From: Isoetes taiwanensis
Taxonomy: Eukaryota > Streptophyta > Lycopodiopsida > Isoetales > Isoetaceae
Assembly: GCA_021234155.1 (NCBI GenBank)
Contig: JAJEKV010000058.1
Location: 4,286,600-4,350,599, forward strand
Direction: 5' to 3'
Length of the DNA: 64,000 bases
Part shown: positions 45,970-57,694 of the stretch, one piece after another
How the letters are laid out: every line of letters begins with the position of its first letter
How positions within the stretch are numbered: position 1 is the first letter of the stretch
Notes under the pieces: generated by a model
What the model saw: the letters and a program-made list of their open reading frames with translations, nothing else
Databases searched by the model: none
Told to the model about the DNA's origin: nothing
Made by a program: the position numbers and the translations under genes

Positions 45970-48900
45970 ATGGCGGATCACACCAGTCTCAGCCAACAAA
46001 AGAGGGGGGATACAGCAAGAACACCGGTGAGCCAGCAAGACCTCAAGGACTTCCTAGCTCAGATGAATAAGCAACTGGAAGCTAGAATCCCAAGCATGGA
46101 CGCACTCAATACGCTGGCGGAAACGGCTAATCGCAACATGATAGCCATATCCAACATGGATATCAGGATACAAGGGGTCGAGAAGACAAGTGAGGAGATG
46201 CAACGAAGGATAGATGAAGTTGAAGAAGAAAAGGCCAAGATCATGCAGAGGTTGGTTGATTTAGAAAAGGTGAATGTTGAGTTAGATGTATGGGAATCCT
46301 TTATAGGATGGATCAACTAGTTTAATGGCGATTCGACCTCTAAGATGTAGGTAAGTTCAGTCCTAAGATTGAGCCCCCATTTTCGAAGAAAATGGTCCTA
46401 CACCTCTCTAATGATGCTATCCAATGCATCCTATCCCTTCAATTGATGTTGCCATAACACCTCAGCTATTCTATCTACCTCAAGATTCTTATCTAACGCA
46501 TTAATTTACTAGCCTTAGCTAACATATTTAACCATCTATGATGGATGCAGCCATCATGTTTAACATATCTATTCCCTCAGCGATGGGTTACCAAATTATT
46601 TTGAGCAACTCTAAAAGCGCAAGGTTTTGTCATTATATGACAATTCCTCTTGTCTAAAAAAAACTATGCAATTACTATACTTCTTATTATCGATGTACCT
46701 TATGTAATTATTATAAATGGCGCCGTCTTAACTTTTCCAAGACTCTCCTCAAATGGGCTGCATGCTCCTCTGTTGATTTGCTGTAGATCATGATGTTGTC
46801 GAAGAAAAAATTGACGATGAACTCGTCTAAGAAATATCTGAAGATGTCATTCATCAAGCGCATAAAAGTCGCTAGAGCATTTGATAGACCAAGGGACATT
46901 ACTGTGAACTCGTAGTGTCCATACCATGTTCTAAGGCGGTGTTATAAATAAATTTCTCCTTGATCCTTATAATTTGATGATGGCCCGACCTTAAGTCGAT
47001 TTTAGAGAAGAATCTTGCTCCTTGGAACTGATTCATTACGTTGTTGAGCTGCCGATGGTTGATATGCATCTTCCGACTTCCATCTTGGCTGAATGGACTC
47101 TAACAGTCATGCAGCGACAAGGGCTACACAGAGGACTGGCCAAAGCTAGGGAATTGAATCAGGCAGGGATACATGCAGGAGTCAGAAATGGGAAAGTATA
47201 CCTGCACAAACGGATAAGGGACTAGCCACTCCTGGAACAGGAGCAGAACGCGGAGAGACTGGAAGCCATAAGGTCAAAAGGGCCGGATGGGGAGGACACC
47301 AACTCCCCGACACCAGCGATGCAGAGACCGGATGGAGGAGCATTAGTGGAGAGAGCTCTCACTCTGATACAGCCCCAATCAGGAAGGGGAAGCGGAAACG
47401 AGGTCGGCGAGGAGCACGTACACCAAAACGGACATATGGGTCCAGCCTCGATCGCAAAAACCAAGGGACGATCCAGAAGGATAACCAGCAGGCCAGACAA
47501 TATAGAGAACCCGAAGGAACAGCCCAGGGGAAAAATGCGTTGACTATATGGTACTGGAATTGCACAGAATACCCGTGGGATGATGGGGAAAGGCTCGAGG
47601 AAGCTCACAACTGCGATATAATATGTCTATTAGAGACATGGGAACACAATATCAAGCGATTGCCATAGGAAGTGGGGTATCGGCTATTCACATGTTGGAA
47701 AGATAAAGATTTTAAGATAGGAAGAGGGAGCGTAGGCCTAGCTTGCTATGTAAATGAGAGTGTAGCCAATAATGCATGTATTTTACATTCAGATATCAAT
47801 AGAAGATACATGATGCTAAGCATGCAAAACAAAAAAGATCTAACCCTGATTATAGCATATTACCCGCCAAACAGTGACGAATTAGAACTGCTGGAACTGG
47901 GGGAGAGTGTGATTAAATGAAAAGACCAGGGACCTATGATACTGATGGGAGACCTGAATGCCAGAACATGCCAGGAGCAGGCACAAATCACGAGCATGAA
48001 CGAGGTAAATGGACAGTGGGTATATACTGCGAGATCACAGGACTGGAGAAGAAGTACAGAAGACAAGGCAGAAATCAAGGATTGTGACACATGTGTTAAA
48101 CAGGGGTGCCCCCTGTCCCCGACACTATTCGGTATCTACATAGATGCATTACAAGGTTTCATTGCAGAGCGGCAAGCAGACGCTCCCAAACGGGGGGACA
48201 CTAGGGTACCTATTATTTTGTATGCTGATGACTTATGCATGATGGCTACAAAGAACAAGGGTTAGCACAGGTTATTAGGGCTCTAGAGGCCTTTTGCGAA
48301 AGGACAGGGCTAACAGTGAACCTGGCAAAAACCAAAATAGTTACCTTTGGCACCAGAAACAGACACAGATCCTTCAAGTATATGGGGACAGAGCTGGAAG
48401 AATCAACAGAATACAAATATCTAGGATACGATGCACGGCAAATGGTCCAGAGGAGCGGATGCCAGATTTCAGGCAGCCAGTGGAAGCTACTTCAATATGA
48501 AAAACTTCTGTAATAGGAGCAGAATAACTGACTGGGAGATCAAGTGTTACCTATTTAATACAGTGGTTGCGTCGACACAACTATATGGATCAGAGGCATG
48601 GGGGCCTGGCCTATCAGACAAAAAAAGGGACAAGCAAGAAGGGATTTTTAGGCAATGACATAGACAGGAATTCAGAGTGCGGTCAAACACACCCCTGACA
48701 GTCATGGTATATGAGATAGGTCAGAGACCAATGGAGGTAAGAGCCTGGGAAAGGACCATCAGATACTTAATGAAGGACAACATGGGATGCCACACTGGGA
48801 AGCTATCAACAATCGCAATCAGCGAATCAGCCAAGTCACATATCATCACAGGCAGTGGGTGGTTCAGGGAAGTGGCAGCATGGACGAGAGAGATGGGGCT

Positions 48901-49645
48901 AAATCTGAGTGATCTAGTAAATGAAGGAAAATGGAATGAAGACTGGGCCGACATAGCGACAAGAACATGGCTGCAAAAACACAACGATCCCAAAACACTC
49001 TGGCTAACAGAAGTCTTCAATCCAAATCAACAGATAGGACAACAGATGTACAGAGACAATCTATTAGGGAAGACAAGAAGGGACACCTTGGCAAGATTTA
49101 GGATGGGAGCCACGATCTAAGAATTGAAAAAGACAGGTGGAGGAAAGTGGAAAGGGAAAACCGGATCTGCAGAATCCGTAACAGGAAAAGTAGAGGACGA
49201 GAACTACATGCTCAACGATTGTACAGTGTATGAAGACATCAGAAACAAATACAGGAGTATAAGTCGGGGACAACCAGCATATATCCTAATGGCAAGAGTG
49301 GATACAGTTAAGGACCTGGCAAATGCAATCAGAGAGATGATAACTACACATCGCGAGGTGCACAAAGAAAGAGGGCTTATAATATGAACCATCAGAAAGG
49401 TGGGACATTGAAGCCCACAAAAAATCTCGGCTAAAAGCTGATGATAGCGATGCACCACCGCGCGACCATGATGCCGATTATAAGCGGGGTGCCAGTATCA
49501 ATAGAAAATAAGAAAAGCCCTCTGAAAGGGCTACAATGTATCAACATGTTGCGCTAGTAGCACCCTTTAGGAGCTCGTCCATGCTACATCAGTCCGAGGG
49601 TCTCAGGGCACTAGGGACAATAATTATATTCTATTCTATTCTTTT
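45970..49645 (+). mobile_element. LINE retrotransposon relic (ORF1, endonuclease, RT) with gypsy insertion
   Basis: The ORF1 N-part is 45970-46320, a coiled coil of Glu/Lys/Met/Ile heptads. It is interrupted at about 46330-47085 by a minus-strand gypsy fragment, and resumes at about 47098-47225 (A-G-I-H-A-G-V-R-N-G-K-V-Y). A basic region follows to 47543. An apurinic-type endonuclease starts at about 47540 (C-L-L-E-T-W-E), with I-L-M-G-D-L-N-A-R at 47940. RT lacks its first half and joins at about 48065: K-Q-G-C-P-L-S-P-T-L-F-G, then L-Y-A-D-D-L (48219-48236), then V-N-L-A-K-T-K. L-Y-G-S-E-A-W-G-P-G-L is at 48580-48610 and a C-terminal domain runs to 49387. The 3' end near 49590-49645 has GAGGGTCTC, a short A/T stretch and ATTCT repeats. 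Several stops and the RT deletion make it inactive. Confidence 0.82.
46330..47085 (-). mobile_element. Ty3/gypsy RT fragment
   Basis: Minus strand from 47085: R-K-M-H-I-N-H-R-Q-L-N-N, then F-F-S-K-I-D-L-R-S-G-H-H-Q-I, then (frame change) L-G-L-S-N-A-L-A-T-F-M-R-L-M-N-D, then F-F-D-N-I-M-I-Y-S-K-S-T-E-E-H. The catalytic box has F-D-N for D-D. It sits between two pieces of LINE ORF1. Sequence 46330-46700 is unassigned but between the same limits. Confidence 0.8.
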
Positions 49646-50789
49646 CTATATGATCACCGATCTCTTAAAAAGCCACGTTCAGTAAACTATCTACTCATCT
49701 GGCATATTTACATCCTCAACTATATTCACTTCATACGCAAACAAGCGAAGAGATGAAAATATTTCAAAAAGCTAAGAAGGCACATGTGCCTGGTCACAAT
49801 TAGTGATGTGATTAGGCCACAAAAATATCGGGATCACCATTCATCCCGGTAGGTGTCGACTGTGATAGACATTAAAGCCAGACAGAGCCACACTACGCAA
49901 ATGAGCCATAGCTGTATCGCATCCATATGAGCTTTATGACATAACTATCAAGTAAAGTATCACCCATATAGTGCCCAATAAATTTGGACAGATCTAATCC
50001 GTAGTAGCTTAATACTGTGCACTAGTGGCTCAGTAAATAAGCTTCTAAATATATAGTCCTTGACCGGAAGTTCAAGCATGCAACATTTTGTAACAACTTC
50101 AAGACAAGTACATGAATATGAAATTGAAATAGAGGATATCAAACCATATTACAGTCCGGACAAAGCATAGTTACCATCATATGCAGGATTTGTAAGTGCC
50201 TGAACTATAATTGAAACAATATCTTCATGATGAATCCAGGAACACCTGCACATGGATTGACAAAGATAATGCAACTATAGTTGTGATGCATGTTATTGAC
50301 TTTTTAGAACATTACTACAGGCAGGCTAACTATGGATTAGATGTATGATTTTTTTCATACTATTGGTTTCCATAAGCTAAAGGACCGCAAACAAACAACT
50401 TAAACATTGGAACCATTTTTGCTGCAAAGCATAAACATCTACGTTGACAAAAAGTTAGCAGGAAAATATGTCATCTATACAAGATTATAGACATACATCA
50501 AATCAACAAAGGAAATATGTTAGTTTGATGCTTCCAATCCATAATCTAAGGTAATCTGAAGTTAAGCATTAAATGATGTTTATGCTATCTAGGCTATAGA
50601 TCCCTAAAACGCACAATTCATTGCATCTATAAACATACAAACTTTACTTAAAACCCAAACTACAGACACAATTCATCCCTTTTATTGCATGATACAGACA
50701 TTTCAGTCTCAATAAGTACATGATTTCGGGAAACAACGAGCACAATTTTACAACTTTGCAACCAATTTGATGCTTGGGCTCTATCAATT
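49646..50789. other. Intergenic, AT-rich
   Basis: No gene or repeat terminus recognised. Confidence 0.4.
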
Positions 50790-51190
50790 CTGTAGCAAAT
50801 ACTCTCTAATTGATTCATCTTCCTTTTATGTGAAATTGGTCCACCTTTCCATAGTCCTATCCTTACCATGAACTTCTTGATAATTAGCAATGAAAGCTTC
50901 CTTTAATTCCTGATATGTCATGGTATCTGGCTGAGTTTGTGCCCATTCCTCCACTGAATCTTGCAAAGAACTATGAAACCAAAGCAAGTAATCAGCAGGC
51001 GGTAACTTACATTGCTGGCAGTACCTCTCAAACTTCACAATATGCTTCAAAGGATCCCGATCCACTAGATCATCATACTTTGGAATCCCCATTGTCTGAA
51101 AACCCCATACCATAGGTGGTAAAACAGCCATCTCTGCCTCTTCTTGGGTTTCTTGAAATTGGAAAAACGAAATTGAATCTCCCTTCAATT
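50790..51190 (-). mobile_element. Gypsy-type gag (capsid) relic
   Basis: The minus-strand frame 51188-50826 reads F-E-R-Y-C-Q-Q-C-K-L-P-P-A-D-Y-L-L-W-F, then S-V-E-E-W-A-Q-T-Q-P, then M-T-Y-Q-E-L-K-E-A-F, the Retrotrans_gag pattern. A TAA at 50826 is followed in frame by E-D-E-S-I-R-E-Y-L. Only the capsid middle is left; no pol next to it. Confidence 0.75.
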
Positions 51191-51438
51191 TGAAAAACGA
51201 AATTGGATTACCGTGTAGATCGGTCCAAGCTCAATCTATCACAACAAGGCAATGCACAACACAAAGAATCACCATCTCCATAGCTAGATCAAGAAAAATC
51301 CTCTCTCTCAATACACCGTCTCTCTGTTCTTCTCTCTGCTCAGATAATACAATGCTCATAATGGCTCCACAATGCATACGTGCAAATATCTTGCACGCGT
51401 GCATGCGCGTATGTCACTCTATATACGGTATATGATGT

Positions 51439-51535
51439 GTGTGGTGAGTGGTGACAAGTGTGGTGAGTGGTGACGAATGTGGTGAGTGGTGAATGGTGTG
51501 GTGAGTGGTGACGACTGTGGTGAGTGGTGACAACC
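51439..51535. repeat. Minisatellite, five units of 18-20 bp
   Basis: Units of the type GTGTGGTGAGTGGTGACGA, all strongly G/T-biased on the plus strand, with single-base and unit-length variation. Confidence 0.9.
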
Positions 51536-51591
51536 CCAACAGTTATCTGTAACAAATATGCAATCCTAGACCCTTTATCAGCATAGGGCTC

Positions 51592-52895
51592 TTAATTCTT
51601 AATGAGCATGGGTCTGCCTGTAGCTACTGAAGTCATATCCATGGGGTAGCTACCCAGTAATCTAAGAAAACATGCAAATTCCTGTAGCTGGCCAAGAGCA
51701 TTTTGGGCTCTGGGTTCTGCCATGGAGCATTCAAAATCAATGTAGAAAAGGTTTTCAAAGTACTTGGCGCTGCCATTGCTGTTTGAATCATCTACAATCC
51801 TCAAAGGTCAGTTTCTCTGAGGCTCTGCTTTCAATCTTGGTCAGATTGATCTTCCTAAGAGCAAAAACATAGAGGGCCTTGAACAGAGCACCAGGTTCTT
51901 CCTCGAGGGCAAAAACAATGCTGGTCTTAAACTTCCTATCAGTTCTTGGTATGATAGGCTCTCTAGCAAGCATCAAAAACCTAGTAACATTACCAGAATA
52001 ATCCTGTATTCCATTTGATAAGATCTCCATACCATAGATATCAGAAGCTCTGGATGAGGCAATGGCAGCAGTGTCCCTGAGATTATTTGCTGCAATAGAC
52101 TGCGCAACACCAAGTTTAGTTAAGGTTTCACATTGAGCAAGTGCTTGGGATGACTGATAATATGTTTAAGTTCTTCAAGCTTAACTCCTGGAAGTGCTAG
52201 GAGGCAATGATGCACAGGAAGTTGGACTTCACCAACAATATGAAGTCTATGTCTAAGCAAAAGATGATAGTTCCTATGTATACTTCCACCAAGAGAAATT
52301 TCTATAGGCAAAACTACACGATCTGCAATCCACAATTCCACAGCCTGAAATGCAGCCTCAAATTGTTCACATGAAATTGGTTCACAATCTGGATATGCTT
52401 TCGTCGCGGCGGCCTCACTGTATGCTCCTGGCATGCCCTGATATGCAACCCTTACTCTAGAACCATGGGTAGGAGCCCTACCAAGATCTGCTATGCTCAA
52501 GGGTAAATTAATTAAATCTTCCCCCCATGTTGCATGATATGCTGCAAACTTGAATTTTCCTTGCCATTTATGCTGGCAGCAGCAGGGGCAGTGGCAAGAT
52601 TATTTTTCCCTTCTTTGCGCCCCTGCTCCATGGTCCACAGATTTGATTGGATCAAGAATTGACTCTGCGATGCAGGAGTTAGAGCAGAACTCACCCTGAG
52701 AGAAGAAAATGGCCGCCGGAGGTGCAAGCTTGGGCGGACTGAATCAGATTCAATATTGGTGCGAAAAAATCCGAAGCAAAGGCCTCGATCCTGGGATGAA
52801 GCTGTGAAGCAGGGCCAAACTCGATAGAAAGCCTTAAATCTACAGCCATAGCACGATATCTCTGCAAAAGGATCGCGCAAATGGAGCTTTGCCAT
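51592..52895 (-). pseudogene. Arogenate/prephenate dehydratase (ADT/PDT) pseudogene
   Basis: ATG 52895 opens a transit-peptide-like N-terminus of about 125 codons. After a shift in the GGGGGG run (52533-52538) the catalytic domain follows: [51 protein letters not shown] second one-base loss is near 52150. About 15 residues expected before [13 protein letters not shown] are missing. N-V-T-R-F, the catalytic TRF motif, is present, followed by the ACT regulatory domain ([17 protein letters not shown]). There a further shift (near 51823) and a TGA precede [13 protein letters not shown] and M-D-M-T. The family makes phenylalanine from arogenate in plastids. No introns are visible, so this is either a decayed intronless gene or a retrocopy. 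Confidence 0.92.
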
Positions 52896-54062
52896 TCGAT
52901 CCCAGCCCTAGATCAATCTAGCCCGATCCCCCCGGGAGTTAGCCTCGGATGCGAAAGCGGAACAGATTGTAGATTTTAGCTGGTTAGCCGGTTTGCACAG
53001 CATCCGCCCAACAATGCTGGCGACCGCCAGTTTATAGCCAACAGCAAGTCTGGAGCAGTTTCCGGTATATTCTAGGCATATTTCAGCATATGCCTAGAAT
53101 ATGTCGAAAACCCACATGAGCAAGGGTTTGTCCCCCTAGGGGCAACCCAAAAAAATATGTGATCCTATCTCTTGTTACGAAAGGAAGAAGACTACATTGG
53201 CGTAGATCTTCAGTAGAACCTGGACGACTGGTCTTGTGTTCCTCGATCTTATTGCCTTTCTCTTGCAGTTCTAACGTTGCTTGAATATGTGTTTTATCAA
53301 GAACATGTTCTCTCATATTTGTTGCAAGTGATCAAGTTGATGGAAACAATTTTATTGTCTTTCTACAAGGAAGACAAACAATACAGATATTATTCAGGTT
53401 AGAGTAGCTTGCAACACTTGGTTCATACAACTCAAATGATGTACCAATTTTTTTTGCAAAAGTTGCAACATCATTCATCAACCATTCTCTAACTAGAGCT
53501 TTATGTTGCTCAACCATATCCTCAGGATGAGCAACTTCTTAACTTTGCTCTCTCAAATTTTATTGATAGTACACTGATAGCCTCACTATTCAATGCACTA
53601 AAGAGCCTTGGTAGAGGGTAGCCTTTGAATAAGGCTACAAGGAAAAAGTTACAAATTCATGTGAGCTTGGTAATGATTTTTTATTGTTTATGGGTGGTTT
53701 TACCTAGGGGGTTCGATTGCCTTCTCTAGGTTTTTAGTCCCATACTACAATATCTATTGATCTTTATTGTTGAATATAGTATTTCGTCCTTAAATAAAAA
53801 AAGAAATTATTGAGCCCTCCTCTGCCATATTTACACTTTGTACTCAATGCACCAAAGGTAGATAGCTTTCCCATTCTCATCATATGACATTAACTCAAAA
53901 CGGCCTGATCTACTCATATTTTTCAGTTTTGGCTTAGGGCAATTTATGCATGTCCTAACACTTTTCTAATGTGGCCGAGGGACTTGAAGGCGTCGCTAAT
54001 AGAATGGAGGTAAGGTTTCATAGTCAAGCAGGAAGTTATACACAAAAGAGACGAGGCGCCCT
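52896..54062. other. Intergenic with hairpin and unrecognised minus-strand frames
   Basis: A perfect 15-bp-stem hairpin is at 53067-53081/53088-53102. Minus-strand frames 53083-53316 and 53332-53517 look coding-like in composition but match no family I recognise; they could be exon remnants. Confidence 0.4.
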
Positions 54063-54264
54063 ATGAATATTTCGGTCTCCATGTTGGATAGAAGGCATTC
54101 TTTTGCAGCAGTTGACTTAGGAAATGCAATCTATGTTCTTGAGGGTAGTACTGTTGGAACTCACCATAATACAGTAGAAATGTATGATCAGCGTGAGTCC
54201 TTTTGGTCCCAAGTTCCTTCAATGTCATGTATAAGAACAGGTCTGTCTGCTGCAGTGTTAAATG
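54063..54264 (+). pseudogene. Kelch-repeat exon fragment
   Basis: The frame reads R-R-H-S-F-A-A-V-D-L-G-N-A-I-Y-V-L-E-G, then N-T-V-E-M-Y-D, then W-S-Q-V-P-S-M, then G-L-S-A-A-V-L-N-G. This is one kelch blade plus the start of the next. It ends at a plausible splice donor GTAAGA (54265). Kelch blades form beta-propellers, in plants often in F-box proteins. No other blade or F-box exon was found within the following 800 bp, so this is probably an isolated fragment. Confidence 0.7.
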
Positions 54265-55046
54265 GTAAGATATATGCTCACTGTCTTATCATTATGATTT
54301 CTTGATTTGCAGCATAAGACAAGTTTTTTCTTTTTAATAGACTTGGTTGTAGGAAATCTGCTACCGTTTCTGCTAGTAGAGAGCATGCGCCACTATTTAA
54401 ACTACCATGCCTGCTTTGAATATTCTCTTATAACAACTCAAATAATCCCTACCAATAGCTCGAAACAATTATCCATGGCATAGTGCCTCAACACATTGTT
54501 TTCGTTTTCTATTATAAGAATTCAAATGACATATTAAATTATCTCATTTTATGGTTTGTTCCAATAGTAAGACATGAATAGATGTATTTTGTTCATAAAA
54601 TCAAAAGCCAAAGCATTTAACAATGTTGTGGGAAGGTGGAGAGTCTATTGTCTTGCAGAAAATGACATTAATAAGTGATGTAATAAGAAGACTATTTAGG
54701 TGGGTTCTGCTACTCTGTCAGAAGAGGGAACTAGTTCAACAACAAAAATGAGTTTGGCTTGATATGATTTGCAATGTATCTACACACAGTATTTTCAATT
54801 CTAAAATAAACAATCATATTAATTATGCACATCTAGCATTTTTCATACACAAACTCCTTTTCCTTCCGAGTCGTCTCTTCTTTTGACATGAATGAGTTCA
54901 ACATATAACCCTCTTGGCCTGTTGATTGGATGCTTCGACATTATTTTATAGGCAATTTACAAACAACTGTAATCAGATTTGTTCCCGCTTCGCTTAGAAA
55001 TCTACTTATAATTTTTTTAAACTATAAGAAAAAACATTCAACAATA
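54265..55046. other. Intergenic, AT-rich
   Basis: No gene or repeat recognised between the kelch fragment and the tRNA. Confidence 0.4.
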
Positions 55047-55118
55047 GGGCATTTGGTCTAGTGGTATGATTCTTGCTTTGGGTGCAAGAGGTCGCGAGTT
55101 CGATTCTCGCAATGCCCC
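55047..55118 (+). tRNA. tRNA-Pro (anticodon TGG)
   Basis: The 72-nt cloverleaf has acceptor stem GGGCATT/AATGCCC plus discriminator C, D-arm with the TGGTCTAGTGGT A-box, and anticodon loop CTTTGGGTG with TGG. The T-arm has GTTCGATTC (B-box). No intron, no encoded CCA. T-runs directly after it (AACTTTTTT) act as pol III terminator. It lies 98 bp upstream of the RNA-binding protein start, same strand. Confidence 0.96.
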
Positions 55119-55215
55119 AACTTTTTTCCTCTTTTTTTTATATGGTTATTATCCATTTTACGTGGCATCGTAGGTTAGTGTGTCCCATATCCTCCGCAAG
55201 ATCACAAACGGAGAA

Positions 55216-57339
55216 ATGGGTGGTAAGGACCAGGACGTGAGGACGCTTTTTCTTGCCGGTCTTCCAGACGATGTTAAAGACCGTGAAATATACAACTTGT
55301 TCCGTCCCTACCATTCTAATTATGAGTCTTGCCAGATCAAGTATACCGGCAGAGGATATCAGGTAGCCATTTTGTAATTAGGGTTCTGTAAAACACTTCA
55401 TTCTGCAAATGTTTATATTGATTAGATCAAAGTGTCACTTAATTCTAGAAAGCTGTGCAACTCTTTATTTGTTTTCCATGTGTCCTTTGCAGAGGGTTGC
55501 ATTTGTTGTTCTAAAGGACCATGAAACCGCAATTGCAGCAAAGGAGGCCCTTGATGTAAGCTGTAGTACTCTTCCTTAGAAATTTAGAAGGAAAGATTCA
55601 AGCAGGCATGTAGAAAATTAGTATTCTTTTGTCTCAACTTGACAGGGTCACGATTTTGATCCTCAAAATGGATCCATTCTTCATGTCGATCTTGCCCGTT
55701 CCAACACTCGTTCTAAGCGTTCACGGTCAGGTGGGGCCACAATTTTATTTGGAATCCCGTTTATTAAGTTCTTGCATTGTGCAATTGCCCTTTTATTTGA
55801 ATCTATATCAATTTCATTGTGCAGAGGACTTCCCTAGAAGCAGTCTGGAAAAAAAGTTCAGAGTTCCACTCGACATCAAATCTATCTACCCTGAGCCAGG
55901 TAACATTTTCTTCTTCAGAACTAATATCTGAAGAGCGTTTGCTATACTACAATTAAGACATGTTAAATAGTGTATGCCATTCTTCATAACAGCTAAATCA
56001 AGCAGAATATATGCCTAATGTTCCGCTGAATAGCACATGGCACTAATGATACAGCTCATTGCACATGTTTGCACATTTGCACACTCACAGGGGTTGGTGG
56101 TGGCACAATGCACATTCCTGGAATGGTACACTCCGTTTACGACGACATGAATAGCTTTTCAGCCTCACAGAGGTCAACACATGCAATTCTCTTTTTAGCA
56201 CGGCATAAGAGTAACTCAAACCTTGTTCACAAACAGCTGATTTACTTTTTATAATAATGAGAATGATGGTAATAACATAATAATTCTAATGGTTTTAATT
56301 ATAAATAATGATTCACAGCATACGGATTTCACAAACTTATTTGCTGGATACAAGCTCTATATAGTAGTGTGTTGAAGGGAGACATCCATATTTTTCCTGG
56401 CTTTGATTGGGTTATATATTTTGCAGTATTGGGTTGATGGGAAAGGACTCATTTGGCTTGCATGATAGCTTGCAGAGTTCATACTCCTTGCATGATAGCC
56501 TGCCTGGTAACCTAATGGTGGTAAGTACTTTGGCTTAATGAATGTAAGACATCATATTTTCTAATACCCTTGTTCTTTTGTTATCAGTCGCTTTGTTAGT
56601 TCTCATTGATTAACAAAATTCTATTGCTGAATATTTTCATTAGATTTGACCTAAATTACCTAGCTTTCCAGATTGTTTACTTACATTTCTCTGGTGTTAG
56701 GATGAGAGTTGATATTTAGTGTAAAGCTAATATGTTGAGAAGCATGTCGAGATTCTTTGACATATCATTTATGATGTTCTATTGCTAGGGATCGTCAATG
56801 CTTGCCCAACACTCAGGTGGAACCAATCCTCCTTGTTCAACTTTATTTATAGCTAATCTTGGCCCATCTTGTACAGAGGAAGAGCTTGCCAAGGTTCTTA
56901 TAAGGTATGCTTTGTCTGATATCTGAGTTCATGCTCTATGACATTTATGTTTTTCCTGGATTTGTTTAGATTTTCTGGATTTCAAAAGCTGAAAATTCAG
57001 AGCAACAATGGGTTTCCGGTAGCCTTTGTTGAATTTCAGGTGAACTTTACACATTGTTTATAATATAATGGGAATGATAAGATGAAAATGGTCAAAATAT
57101 TTGGCAGGATACTTTTTGTTCAAGTCAAGCGTTGGTAGAACTTCAAAACGTGCTGTTACCTTCTTCTGACAGAGGTGGCATGCGGGTTGAGTATCCTTGC
57201 TAGTTTATAACCTGCATATATGAATTGTATTGTATGAGATCATTTATGCACAGAATTAGTGACATTGTCTTTAACAAGAAATAGATATGCAAAAGCACAA
57301 ATGGGGCTTCCTAGAAGAGATAGAAAAGGCCGGTTCTAA
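55216..57339 (+). CDS. Two-RRM RNA-binding protein (NSR/RBPMS-like, nuclear-speckle type)
   Basis: Ten exons: 55216-55362, 55493-55555, 55646-55730, 55825-55899, 56091-56172, 56427-56520, 56789-56904, 56970-57039, 57108-57190, 57285-57339. All introns are GT-AG and phases agree, giving an intact 289-aa protein. The first ATG in frame with the RRM is 55216. RRM1 (residues about 7-90) begins T-L-F-L-A-G-L-P-D-D-V and continues C-Q-I-K-Y, V-A-F-V-V-L, L-H-V-D-L-A-R-S-N. A Gly/Met/Ser-rich linker with a doubled S-L-H-D-S-L follows. RRM2 (about 199-275) has T-L-F-I-A-N-L-G and P-V-A-F-V-E-F. The basic C-terminus is R-R-D-R-K-G-R-F. This layout fits the plant nuclear speckle RNA-binding/RBPMS-type group, which modulates alternative splicing. 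AATAAA at 57425 is a likely poly(A) signal. This is the only protein gene here without lesions. Confidence 0.93.
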
Positions 57340-57588
57340 TTTACAAATACAGCAATGGCAGTATTCAAGTGTAACATATATTGAAGGCCCAAATGCGCCA
57401 CCAAAACAACTTTTAAATTACTGCAATAAAATCATTCTGATGTTACCCTGTATATGGTCTAATTTTTTGTACCAAAACCAATTATCTTCCAAATGTAACA
57501 GAAAACAGGATAATTATAATTTACCAATGTACGTGGTTGACAAAAATGTGTCAATATAAACTTTCAAAGGGTAACTAGAAAGACAGTT

Positions 57589-57694
57589 GCAATGCATTTG
57601 GTTGGGTTTTGTCATTTGGTTGGGCCAAATTTGACCTCCGTGCAATGCATTTGGTTGGGTTTTGTCATTTGGTTGGGCCAAATTTGACCTCCTG
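57589..57694. repeat. 53-bp tandem duplication
   Basis: 57589-57641 and 57642-57694 are identical or nearly so (GCAATGCATTTGGTTGGGTT start). It lies in the 3' flank of the RNA-binding protein gene. Confidence 0.9.

Noticed and set aside
44692-46038. Minus-strand open frames in the LINE upstream region
   Set aside because: No domain resemblance, and they are overlapped by better-supported plus-strand LINE coding.
55180-55215. Upstream in-frame extension of the RNA-binding protein
   Set aside because: The extension would start at GTG; the first ATG in frame is 55216 and directly precedes RRM1.
57108-57199. Stop of the RNA-binding protein at TAG 57197 by reading through exon 9
   Set aside because: Splicing at GTATCC (57191) to 57285 restores V-E-Y-A-K and a basic C-terminus typical of the family, so the read-through stop is intronic.
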